A DNA stretch of 64,000 nucleotides from Angomonas ambiguus (Eukaryota > Euglenozoa > Kinetoplastea > Trypanosomatida > Trypanosomatidae), in NCBI GenBank assembly GCA_019695575.1, contig JADNSB010000009.1, forward strand, positions 186,001 through 250,000, written 5' to 3'. Below are positions 39,287 through 47,611 of this stretch, in pieces. Both the position numbers and the translations under genes were made by a program. Each line of letters starts with the position of its first letter. Position 1 is the first letter of the stretch. A model generated the notes under the pieces. That model made no database searches and had not been told where the DNA came from. It worked only from the letters and a program-made list of their open reading frames with translations.

Positions 39287-42200
39287 ATGGAGCCAATTAT
39301 TCTGTCCACCATCTCCAAGAGGACGACAACCATTACCCCACCCTTTAGTAGAGAGGCATTACTGCAGAAGACTAGCGAGGGACTGGGCCTGGAGCGGAGT
39401 AGCGTGAAGGTGCGCTGGGATGGGGTAGTGAGGCGTCTGTCGGAGCTGGTAGGGGAGGCGAGTGGGGCGGAGGTGGACCTCTGCCACCTGACCCTCACTC
39501 AAAGGGAGAAGGAGGAACACAAAACGCTGTTAGTGTTTGGAACCCCTCTCCTTTACTACCCGCGATCGACGGAAACACCAGCGAGTAGTATTGAGCCAAA
39601 CATCAAACCAGTAGGGAGGGAAGAGAAGGAGACGGAAGAGGTGGGGAGTGTCATCCTGCACAGTCCCCCGCCCCGGGAGCCAGCCTCCCCTCTAGGGTGT
39701 ATCGACATGGACAAGAAAACTTTCAAAGAGTCGATGTTAAAGTTGGACAGTGTCTCCGAAAAATTAACCCACTGTCAAACGATAATTTCAGCGTACATAT
39801 TTGGCTCACTTAGCGAGGTGGAGAGGGAGTCTCTTGATATCAATAGTGTGGTTCTGTGTGAGGACAAGCTGAGGAAGCAGTTTTTTAGTTCGACGGTGCT
39901 ACGGTTTATTGCCGAAAGACACGACGAGTGTTTGGAGAAGGGGAATAGCGCCGTACTGGGACAGGAAAGTAAAATCTCCCTAGACGATAGTCTATTTGAA
40001 GGTGATTATAGGAGTAGGAGTGCTCCATTCTTTTTCCTACAGTCTGTGATGCGTTACATCTATAAACACTACCCCAATCTCTTTACCTTTATGCAGAACA
40101 ACCCTGATGAGATGGTACACTACCTGAACAAGAAAGCCTTTCGTGAGTTTTACATCAAAGACAAGAGCGAGACCCCCAAGGATGGGGAGACGGTTGCCGA
40201 GGGGGATGAACTGGGAAGGGCAGAAGCCGAAATAAAGTTACTCTTTGAGGAGGCCTTTCCCTTCCCGGAGGGTTTCAACGAGGAAGGGGATATCTCGATA
40301 GCCTTTCTGCTGGATCTCAACGAAGACTCGGAGAAGTCACCGGGGACGGTGGTGGTCCTTTCCGATGAAATGGAGTCGTTCGACATTCCCTTCATGAGTG
40401 ACCCTCCTCCCCCCGACCCCGCCCTCCTCACCCTCAACACCGCTATCGTGCATCTGTACCAGAGCCTGGTGTCCCACCGAGTGCTCTCCAGTGGGGGAGA
40501 GTTCTTGCTCTCCGCCGTCTACCAACACCATCTCGAGGTATTGGTCTCCGCGGGTAGTAGGGAGGAGAGCGGTAAGTCCACCGCAGCCCTTCTCGCCTCT
40601 CTCCACTCCCAAATACAGTCCATCATAGTCGATGTGATGAAGGAAATGGCCCGCCTGGTGGCTCTCCCGCACGAGAATAGGGGTCTCCGGTGGGTCATCA
40701 CTACGTCTTGGGAGTTAATGAACTACTGTGAACGACTCTACACCTATATTTACAACTATGTCCAGTTCGCCCCTCAAAACTCCGCCGGCATTTATCATCA
40801 AATGTTTGGGTCCGACCGCACACTTTCCCTCGGGGCTCTTGCCTGTTGTTGTGCCCTCACACGTCTTCTCATCATTGAAACCTCCGAGGTGTTCTTTAAG
40901 AGTTCCTACGACTCTCTTCTGCGGGAGAAGAACAGGAATCACCCACTAGAGGCACTGACACAGGCCAGGGAGGACAGTGTGGTGGACTTTAGCCATCCAA
41001 AGACCCGGTCCAACTCCCTGTACCCTCCCCGAGTGGGCGCCCTCCGTAGCCTTCCACCCAACTTTTCTCCCTTGTTTGACCCTGTCATTCAGTATCTCAC
41101 CCCTAAAGGCCCCACCCACCTCCTCACCTCCCTCCTCAGAAAGGCTCACGAAAACGGTAGTCCCGTGTTACTCTACACGAATCGTGTCTATGTACGCCGA
41201 CAGGAACTGTTTATGCGGTGTAACCACATGTGCTATGTCATCCGGGAGAATGGCGAGGTCGTACCGCGTAGTCTGTTCACCACACAGCACAACAGTAAAC
41301 TATCCCTTGCTATTTATATTGACGCCTACCTCGGAGCCCCGGGTTACTACGCCGCCCTCCTACAGAAGCAGCTCTCCATCAAAAAAGGGGTCAGCAAAGA
41401 TTTATCCCAACGGTGGTCGGATGTGATGAGGGACGGGTATGATCACTTCATTAAACCAATACTCCGGTATTTTCCTTCGCCTAACGTGAGCACGAAACCA
41501 CTCTACGTGGTCGATTGCCGGCACATGACCTACGCGAGGAGTATTGATTCCGTCTCGCAGGGCGGTTCGGAGAGCGCTCTGGAGGAAGGCATGGAGGAGA
41601 TGGAGCGGCAGATCAAACACTATCGACCCTCTGGTGCAGCCTGCTGGATTCCAGGTTACCTCAACGAGCGGGATGAAACGTGCATCGAACGGTGGCCTAT
41701 GGTGTGTTGTGACACGCCCTGGCAGCTGGCCCTGGCAAGCGAGAACCCCCCGTGCTTGAATCCCAAGACCTCCAAATCCCTCTTGTACTTTTACGACACG
41801 GCGTCCCCCGGCAAGGCGCCGCACTTCCCACCCTCGTGGCTGACAAAAAATATTCTGACACGCCTTCAGTTCCGTCGGTACCCCTTACCGGGCGGACTGT
41901 TCCAGCCTCGGGAGCATGTGGTGGTGTTGCATGAAATGGACGTCAAGTCGACCCAATCGGAAAGGGAAGAGTACCAAAGCAATTTTGACCTTCGAAGCAG
42001 CGATAGCTCCATAATCTCTTCTTCCCAGCGTCTTTCCATCTCAACTAACGGCTTCACGCCCGTCTTTGTCGGGGACCTTCGAGTGATTGAGGAGTCGGAC
42101 CGTTCCCTCCTTTCCACCTACAAGGCCACCGTGTTCCATAGTGTTTGCTTCCCCCCTGTCTCAACGGTAGCGGGTGGTAGCCGGTACCTTAGTCTTTTGT

Positions 42201-42880
42201 ACACCTCATTGATTAAGAACCCTACGCGGTCGATGGCGGTGCACCACCAATTGGTGGTTACCGCTATACTGAAGCAACACCGCGAGAAGGATCGTTCCCA
42301 GCCGTGGTTGGCGGTCGAGTACACCCTCTACGACGATGGTGCCCCTCTTGCGGCGTTAGAGCCTCTCTTGCGCGCCGAGCCCCCTTCAAAGTCGATTGTA
42401 TCCGAGAAGCGACCCATTTCCCCCGACCGCCGCAGAGTCACCCCTCATACACTCACCCCTGTCCGACCGCTGTCCGGTAAGTCCCTCTCCGCCGCCTCAC
42501 GGCCCCTCACCGCGACCCCACCGACTACCGCGCCCCCCACCAGTAGACCGCGACTGGCCTCGCTCAACGCGGCTGGGACCGACCGACGGAGTTCCACTGC
42601 CACCGTAGAGCAAACGGATAAGGAGTATCTCGAGAGTAAAAAAGTGTTCAATATATTTCAAAACATGTGGGCGTATAGTCGGGAGCAGCGAGCCGACAAC
42701 GAAAAGGATATGGTGGGTCATATGATTCAGTTTCTGGAGCAGAGCACGGAGGAGGGAGTCGTAAGGGTGGAGGAGCACCGTGTCAGTGAGGGTGGGGCGG
42801 TGTCTTCTTTGGAACGATGCGACATATGCCGATTATACGGACATACGGGCGAGTCGTGCCCTTATAGGAAAAAGCCATAA
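39287..42880 (+). CDS. Large protein with C-terminal CCHC zinc knuckle, unknown
   Basis: A 1197-residue protein I do not recognise. It is mostly globular-looking, with helical stretches (LDSVSEKLTHCQTIISAYIF; WVITTSWELMNYCERLYTYI) and a conserved-looking core near 580-870 rich in aromatic and Cys residues (RCNHMCYVIRENGEVVPRSL). Residues about 1040-1120 are Pro/Thr/Ser-rich. The last 20 residues carry a zinc knuckle C-x2-C-x4-H-x4-C (CDICRLYGHTGESC), the form found at the tail of CLIP-170-type microtubule plus-end proteins, although no CAP-Gly domain is present. No membrane segment or signal is seen. The stop is TAA. Confidence 0.8.
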   Translation: MEPIILSTISKRTTTITPPFSREALLQKTSEGLGLERSSVKVRWDGVVRRLSELVGEASGAEVDLCHLTLTQREKEEHKTLLVFGTPLLYYPRSTETPASSIEPNIKPVGREEKETEEVGSVILHSPPPREPASPLGCIDMDKKTFKESMLKLDSVSEKLTHCQTIISAYIFGSLSEVERESLDINSVVLCEDKLRKQFFSSTVLRFIAERHDECLEKGNSAVLGQESKISLDDSLFEGDYRSRSAPFFFLQSVMRYIYKHYPNLFTFMQNNPDEMVHYLNKKAFREFYIKDKSETPKDGETVAEGDELGRAEAEIKLLFEEAFPFPEGFNEEGDISIAFLLDLNEDSEKSPGTVVVLSDEMESFDIPFMSDPPPPDPALLTLNTAIVHLYQSLVSHRVLSSGGEFLLSAVYQHHLEVLVSAGSREESGKSTAALLASLHSQIQSIIVDVMKEMARLVALPHENRGLRWVITTSWELMNYCERLYTYIYNYVQFAPQNSAGIYHQMFGSDRTLSLGALACCCALTRLLIIETSEVFFKSSYDSLLREKNRNHPLEALTQAREDSVVDFSHPKTRSNSLYPPRVGALRSLPPNFSPLFDPVIQYLTPKGPTHLLTSLLRKAHENGSPVLLYTNRVYVRRQELFMRCNHMCYVIRENGEVVPRSLFTTQHNSKLSLAIYIDAYLGAPGYYAALLQKQLSIKKGVSKDLSQRWSDVMRDGYDHFIKPILRYFPSPNVSTKPLYVVDCRHMTYARSIDSVSQGGSESALEEGMEEMERQIKHYRPSGAACWIPGYLNERDETCIERWPMVCCDTPWQLALASENPPCLNPKTSKSLLYFYDTASPGKAPHFPPSWLTKNILTRLQFRRYPLPGGLFQPREHVVVLHEMDVKSTQSEREEYQSNFDLRSSDSSIISSSQRLSISTNGFTPVFVGDLRVIEESDRSLLSTYKATVFHSVCFPPVSTVAGGSRYLSLLYTSLIKNPTRSMAVHHQLVVTAILKQHREKDRSQPWLAVEYTLYDDGAPLAALEPLLRAEPPSKSIVSEKRPISPDRRRVTPHTLTPVRPLSGKSLSAASRPLTATPPTTAPPTSRPRLASLNAAGTDRRSSTATVEQTDKEYLESKKVFNIFQNMWAYSREQRADNEKDMVGHMIQFLEQSTEEGVVRVEEHRVSEGGAVSSLERCDICRLYGHTGESCPYRKKP

Positions 42881-43313
42881 ATATGTTTCCATGTATATAG
42901 CAAAAACGGACAACTTTTGGGTTTTATCTAAAAAATATACAGTATCAATATATTTTCTCGGTTGTTTGACCTGTCAAGAGTCTCATTTTATGAACTTTTT
43001 TTTTCAATTCTTAGCTTTCTTTATTTATGTGCTAACTACTTTTATTTTTGTACAGTACTGTTTATTTATCATCAAATTTCGAATCATTATTCTTATTCTG
43101 ATACACTATGATTATTGTTACTACTATTTTTTTTTTTTTTGTTACCATCAAATAGGATTTCATTCTATCAATCTACTGGGGCAGCAATTTCAGAGTTTCC
43201 GTGTTTTCATTACTCGCCACAACAAAACCAATATTTTTTTTTTTTTATCCCCTCTATCTCCCTTTACTCTTTTCTCGTATGTAGTACGATGCAAGTCCAA
43301 CTATTTCTTATCT
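42881..43313. other. Intergenic region
   Basis: Contains T-runs (43125-43140 and 43232-43246) and a pyrimidine tract ending GTAG at 43281-43284. An ATG at 43289, in another frame, begins a 12-codon frame that overlaps the next gene's start. The frame of the next gene is open back into the previous gene, but that stretch is Phe/Ile-rich and looks untranslated. Confidence 0.55.
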
Positions 43314-45935
43314 ATGCGTCATTTTGAGAGAAATTACACCCCTTTTAGTAACGCAGGAAGCACCCATCAAAAGAAAGCACATAGTGGATTTAGCCCCCCC
43401 TCTCTGTCTTTGTTTATGGAGGATGTTTCGTTAAAAAAAAGCGACAGCATGCGACGTTCTATGGAGAAGGATGAGATTCCTTCTACACAGCCATTTTCCT
43501 TTGGAGGCCCACCGAAAAAACTGTCCCTTCACGAGAATGGGTCAGAGGCCGATGTGGGGGCCTCTCGATTCCGCTTCAACCGCACTGCCTCCGCCCCACC
43601 CCGCCCCCCTTCTGCTGGAGACGGCGGAGAGTACCGCTCAGGGGGCCGTCGGTTTACGACAGGGGAGTCCTCTGGAAATAAATACTTCCGCGTCCCCTCA
43701 CGGCCCTCCTCTGCCTCCCCTTACAGTAGCAGCAGTGCTCCCCTCACGGGAGGGCGGCAGCGCCCCTCCTCCAACCAGAGTACCCCAAGAGGAGTAGGGG
43801 AGAGGGAGGTTCACCTTCCGTCGCAAACGGCACCAAGGAAGGTGTACATGAGACGTCTCGTTAAACCGTCTAGAACGAGTACCACACTTGAGACGCCCCA
43901 GAGTAGCGGAGGGGGAAAGCCTCCAGTGGGGGGTCGGAAGGGCCCTGCAGTGCTTTCCGTGGAGAGAAACACTTCGGCGAAAGCGTCACGCCTTCGTCGG
44001 AGCTCCATCGACGAGTTACAGTTGGAGTCGGCACGACTGAAAGAACTTGGCAATGCGGCATTTCGTGAAGGAAAGCACACTGAATCCGCCATGTTCTACA
44101 CCAGTGCGTTTCGTCTCTACGTCGATCACTTATTAGCTCCAGCTCATTACGAAAGTGTATTTCTGATCGCGAACCTCTTGTGCAACCGCTCCGCCGCGTA
44201 CCTTCAGTTGTTTGATATTCACTGTGCAGCGGCAGATTGTCGTTTGGCGCTGCTGCTGTTAGAGTTCCTCACCGGCCGCACGGACGTTGAAGGAGAGGAT
44301 ACCCAGCAACTGTCCTACCTCGCCCTCAAGGCTTGCTGGCGGCTGGCCAAGTGTCTGTTTTACATGGGAAACTCTGATGAGGCGAAGACGTACTATACTC
44401 TGGCGTTGGAGCGGTTCCGGGTCAACGTTTCCCCCATGACCGTCGACACAGCGGAAGAAGCGCTTCTCCTCCGGGAGCACCACTTTGTCCGTACTTATGT
44501 AGAGGCCTTTGGGCAGCCGCAGAGCGACCAAGGAGCCTACGAGGCGGCACTGCGGCGTGTTCACGGTCTCAATGACTGGTCGTTGCTAGATCGAAAAGAG
44601 ACGACGGTAGAGTGCAAGCGAGAGCTCCCCTTCTTCATCCGAGAGCTGGAGCGTAGAGTCTGTCTGGGTCCGTTTCAATGCCTGGAGCAGGTAAAACAAC
44701 TGTTGGATCGTTTTCCTAGCTGCTATCTACTGTACTTTCTCAAGGCAAAGTCACTCTTTTATCTGGCCCATGACAGTGTCGCCACCGCCTCTTGTCTTTC
44801 CCTGCTAGACGAGTTCGACGCTTTCTGTGGATCCAAAAGGGAGGCACAACGAGAGCAAACGAGAGACTTTAACGCCTTATTAGAGTGGGAACTGATACAG
44901 CCGCTCCGAGAACCCATGTTGTCCTTTATTCAACAACACAAAGTCACCTCCGATCGTCGTTCCTCTCCGCTGAGACAAACCGTGAAGCACTTTGTTACGA
45001 ATCGAGAAGAAGGAAATCAACACTATCGGAACAATCAATTCCAAAAGTGCTATCACTCTTACACCAACATTATCTCCCGCAATCAACTGTCTGAAAAGGG
45101 TAATGGGGAGGAATCCAGCGTGGATATCGGCGAGAAGAATATCTCTCTTCTTTCCTCTACCTACGGAAACCGCGCCGCCGTGTGTATACAGTGGAGAAAA
45201 TTGGACCTGGCGCTGTCCGACATTAATGAGTCCATTCGCTACCACAAGATCATTTTTCCGAACCCGTTCAACGTTACCTCCACCGACAGTAAGGAAGTGC
45301 TGTTAAGAAACCGACTTCAACTGTTGGGCAGGCGATCCCGAATCTATGTTCAGATGGCGGAGGCCTCCTCCATGGATAGTACGGAGGCGATTCAACGATG
45401 CCAGAGTCTGTTCGATAGTGCTATTGGGGACTTAAAGACCATTCATCAACACTCCCCTACGGCTGAAAACGCCGCGAAAATAAAAGAAGTAGAGGAAAAA
45501 AGGGCAACACAAATGCGACAAAGGGGAGGTCATCGAAACAAGAGCACAAAGGAAGAGGACTCTCCTCCGAATCGAAAGTCGTCCAACTTCTACAACTACG
45601 CGGAACAAAGAAACGGACGCCGACGACTCCCAAAGATTGGTTGTGCAGACGACAGTGAGGAGGAGGAGGGAGATCACTTCTGCCTTCCACCACGACTGGC
45701 GCCGAATTCCAAAACAAGGCAGTATCTCGATATACTGGGCCTCACCGTCGAGGAGGGGGTGGTGGAGCAGAAAGTTACACTGGAGAGTGTCAACAAAGCG
45801 TATCGACGGGCAGCACTAAAGTGGCACCCCGATCGGTGGGTCGGTGCTACGGAGGAGAAAAGAAGTAAGGCAGAAACGCAATTTAAAGAGGTATCGGTAG
45901 CGTATCAAGAACTCTCCGCGATGTGTACTTTTTGA
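43314..45935 (+). CDS. TPR and J-domain protein (DNAJC7-like arrangement)
   Basis: About 873 residues if translation starts at 43314. The N-terminal 230 residues are disordered and Ser/Pro/Arg-rich. Then come tetratricopeptide-like repeats: ELGNAAFREGKHTESAMFYT, CNRSAAYLQLFDIHCAAADC, a second cluster after about residue 560 (REEGNQHYRNNQFQKCYHSY, YGNRAAVCIQWRKLDLALSD). The last 75 residues are a J domain with HPD (AALKWHPDRWVG), preceded by YLDILGL. TPR plus C-terminal J matches the DNAJC7/TPR2 co-chaperone plan, which hands clients between Hsp70 and Hsp90. The start is uncertain: 43416 is an alternative, and the out-of-frame ATG at 43289 could reduce initiation. The stop is TGA. Confidence 0.88.
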   Translation: MRHFERNYTPFSNAGSTHQKKAHSGFSPPSLSLFMEDVSLKKSDSMRRSMEKDEIPSTQPFSFGGPPKKLSLHENGSEADVGASRFRFNRTASAPPRPPSAGDGGEYRSGGRRFTTGESSGNKYFRVPSRPSSASPYSSSSAPLTGGRQRPSSNQSTPRGVGEREVHLPSQTAPRKVYMRRLVKPSRTSTTLETPQSSGGGKPPVGGRKGPAVLSVERNTSAKASRLRRSSIDELQLESARLKELGNAAFREGKHTESAMFYTSAFRLYVDHLLAPAHYESVFLIANLLCNRSAAYLQLFDIHCAAADCRLALLLLEFLTGRTDVEGEDTQQLSYLALKACWRLAKCLFYMGNSDEAKTYYTLALERFRVNVSPMTVDTAEEALLLREHHFVRTYVEAFGQPQSDQGAYEAALRRVHGLNDWSLLDRKETTVECKRELPFFIRELERRVCLGPFQCLEQVKQLLDRFPSCYLLYFLKAKSLFYLAHDSVATASCLSLLDEFDAFCGSKREAQREQTRDFNALLEWELIQPLREPMLSFIQQHKVTSDRRSSPLRQTVKHFVTNREEGNQHYRNNQFQKCYHSYTNIISRNQLSEKGNGEESSVDIGEKNISLLSSTYGNRAAVCIQWRKLDLALSDINESIRYHKIIFPNPFNVTSTDSKEVLLRNRLQLLGRRSRIYVQMAEASSMDSTEAIQRCQSLFDSAIGDLKTIHQHSPTAENAAKIKEVEEKRATQMRQRGGHRNKSTKEEDSPPNRKSSNFYNYAEQRNGRRRLPKIGCADDSEEEEGDHFCLPPRLAPNSKTRQYLDILGLTVEEGVVEQKVTLESVNKAYRRAALKWHPDRWVGATEEKRSKAETQFKEVSVAYQELSAMCTF

Positions 45936-45937
45936 TG

Positions 45938-45955
45938 GAGAGAGAGAGAGAGAGA
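45938..45955. repeat. GA dinucleotide run
   Basis: Short (GA)n just after the TPR-J stop codon. Confidence 0.7.
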
Positions 45956-46203
45956 CTGAGGTACTTGAGCTTCTTCTCTTCTCCCAGCCACAACATGGTG
46001 TTGTATATTATGATTATAATTGTAGCTTCCTCATCAATTCTACGCCTGTTCCTAGGATCGTTTTTTTTTTTTTATCCTTTATGTCTTTATAAGTTTTATT
46101 TCCCCTTTCGAAATTCTTACTTCTTTTCGTCATTCTCCTTTTTTTTTCTGTATTTGTTTATTATTATTATTGACGTAGACTGTACCCCCTTATTTAAAAA
46201 TCC

Positions 46204-47265
46204 ATGTCCGGCACTCCGTCGTTCAGCGGGTTCATTGACCATTATATTCTGCTGTCCATGGCGCGCTACAACGCGACGGCGGAGGCGTACGAGTTGGACA
46301 AGTGGACTCAAGTGTCGGAGTCGGTGCAGTATTTACTGCGGGGACCCACCACAGCGGAGGAGCGCAAGGAGGTGGATTTAGTAGACGCGTCGCACTTTAC
46401 CCCAAAAGTGTGCCAACAGCGCGCATTGTATCTATTGTGGCAAACAGAGAAGAAAAAGCAGTCCCACCCCACGTCACAGTCTGCGGCGGGGGTGCAATTT
46501 GACATTACTAAACATTCCATTAAATACGATGTAGAACGAATCTTTGAAGCCGTACGGCATCGCTTGCCTTCCACCATCATTGAAGAGGAAGAGGAGGAGG
46601 AGGTGCACTACACAGAGTTGGAGCCAACGGACTACCTTAAAGTAGTGGAGCTCGATAGGGAACAGTTCAACCTCACAGAAGAGGAGTTGGCTAAACAAAA
46701 GGAGACGAATTTAGCGAAGGATTTGTTTTTGTCCAAGGTACAAAAGATGCAGGTGGAGTTCTACCAGAATCACCGACGGTGGGTGGAGGTACCAGAGCGG
46801 TACCTGGAGATGCCCACCTCTTCCTCCGACGGTGGAGTCCCGTCCGTCGACCGGGCGGTAGAGGAGGAGAAGCAGTACTTGTTAAAGGTTCTAAATCAGG
46901 AAAGGGAGTCACCAGAGAGTGGGTCTCTCAATGGCAACAAAGCCGTGTTAAATGCTCTAAAGCACTCTCTGCACGACGACCACCGTAGACCAACTCGGCC
47001 CTCCAAAATGACCGACGAGGATATTGAAAACTTATACAAGGCTAGTTCTCCCTCTTTTTTCACACCAAACGCAAAGGTACCTAAAACGGATCTGAACGAG
47101 ACGACGAACAGTAGCGCACCGATGCACACTCCCGTCTCCATGTCGAGAGACACCACCCCGCAAACACTCACACGCCGAAATCGGTGGCAGATTGTCGAAT
47201 ACGACGACGATGACGATAATGACGACGGCAACTCTAGCAGCTCCAGTGAGGAAGAAGCGGATTGA
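46204..47265 (+). CDS. Acidic protein, unknown
   Basis: A 353-residue protein, not recognised. The first 75 residues look folded (Trp and Cys containing: YELDKWTQVSESVQYLLRG, then HFTPKVCQQRALYLLW), a pattern faintly like the SANT/BRD8-type modules of chromatin complexes, but too weak to name. The middle has an acidic run (IIEEEEEEEVHYTELEP) and a helical, coiled-coil-prone stretch. The C-terminus is disordered and ends in Asp/Ser/Glu-rich sequence (EYDDDDDNDD, then SSSSSEEEAD). A nuclear role would fit the composition but is inference. The stop is TGA. Confidence 0.75.
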   Translation: MSGTPSFSGFIDHYILLSMARYNATAEAYELDKWTQVSESVQYLLRGPTTAEERKEVDLVDASHFTPKVCQQRALYLLWQTEKKKQSHPTSQSAAGVQFDITKHSIKYDVERIFEAVRHRLPSTIIEEEEEEEVHYTELEPTDYLKVVELDREQFNLTEEELAKQKETNLAKDLFLSKVQKMQVEFYQNHRRWVEVPERYLEMPTSSSDGGVPSVDRAVEEEKQYLLKVLNQERESPESGSLNGNKAVLNALKHSLHDDHRRPTRPSKMTDEDIENLYKASSPSFFTPNAKVPKTDLNETTNSSAPMHTPVSMSRDTTPQTLTRRNRWQIVEYDDDDDNDDGNSSSSSEEEAD

Positions 47266-47611
47266 TAGAATCATTCCTTCTGTTTTTCTGTTTTTCTCGA
47301 TTTCTTAACAAACTAGGGGGAGCGATCCATAACAAACATATTAATGAGAATGCAAAAATAATAATAACAATGAACTCCCCACTAAATGTAAGTACTCGTA
47401 TAACCAATGGAGTTGTGACCCAGACTAAATCTATTGTCTGTCTAACCATTTTGGATGGTATCATGTTTTATTTTTTTTTAAAAAATAAACTATTTTCTTT
47501 CTATCTCTTTTTTGTTCTACCATTGGGAGCAGCACAGGAAACAATAACCGTAAACTTAAAAGTATATATATATATATATAGATAGATAGATAGAAACCAA
47601 TATAGCGCTTT
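47266..47611. other. Intergenic region with TA and GATA repeats
   Basis: A/T-rich, with a TA run at about 47561-47580 followed by a short GATA tetranucleotide run (47580-47594) right before the calpain start. No coding potential. Confidence 0.65.

Noticed and set aside
42780-43313. N-terminal extension of the TPR-J frame back into the previous gene
   Set aside because: It overlaps the preceding coding sequence and then poly-T DNA, encoding Phe/Ile/Tyr strings; the splice acceptor is downstream of it.
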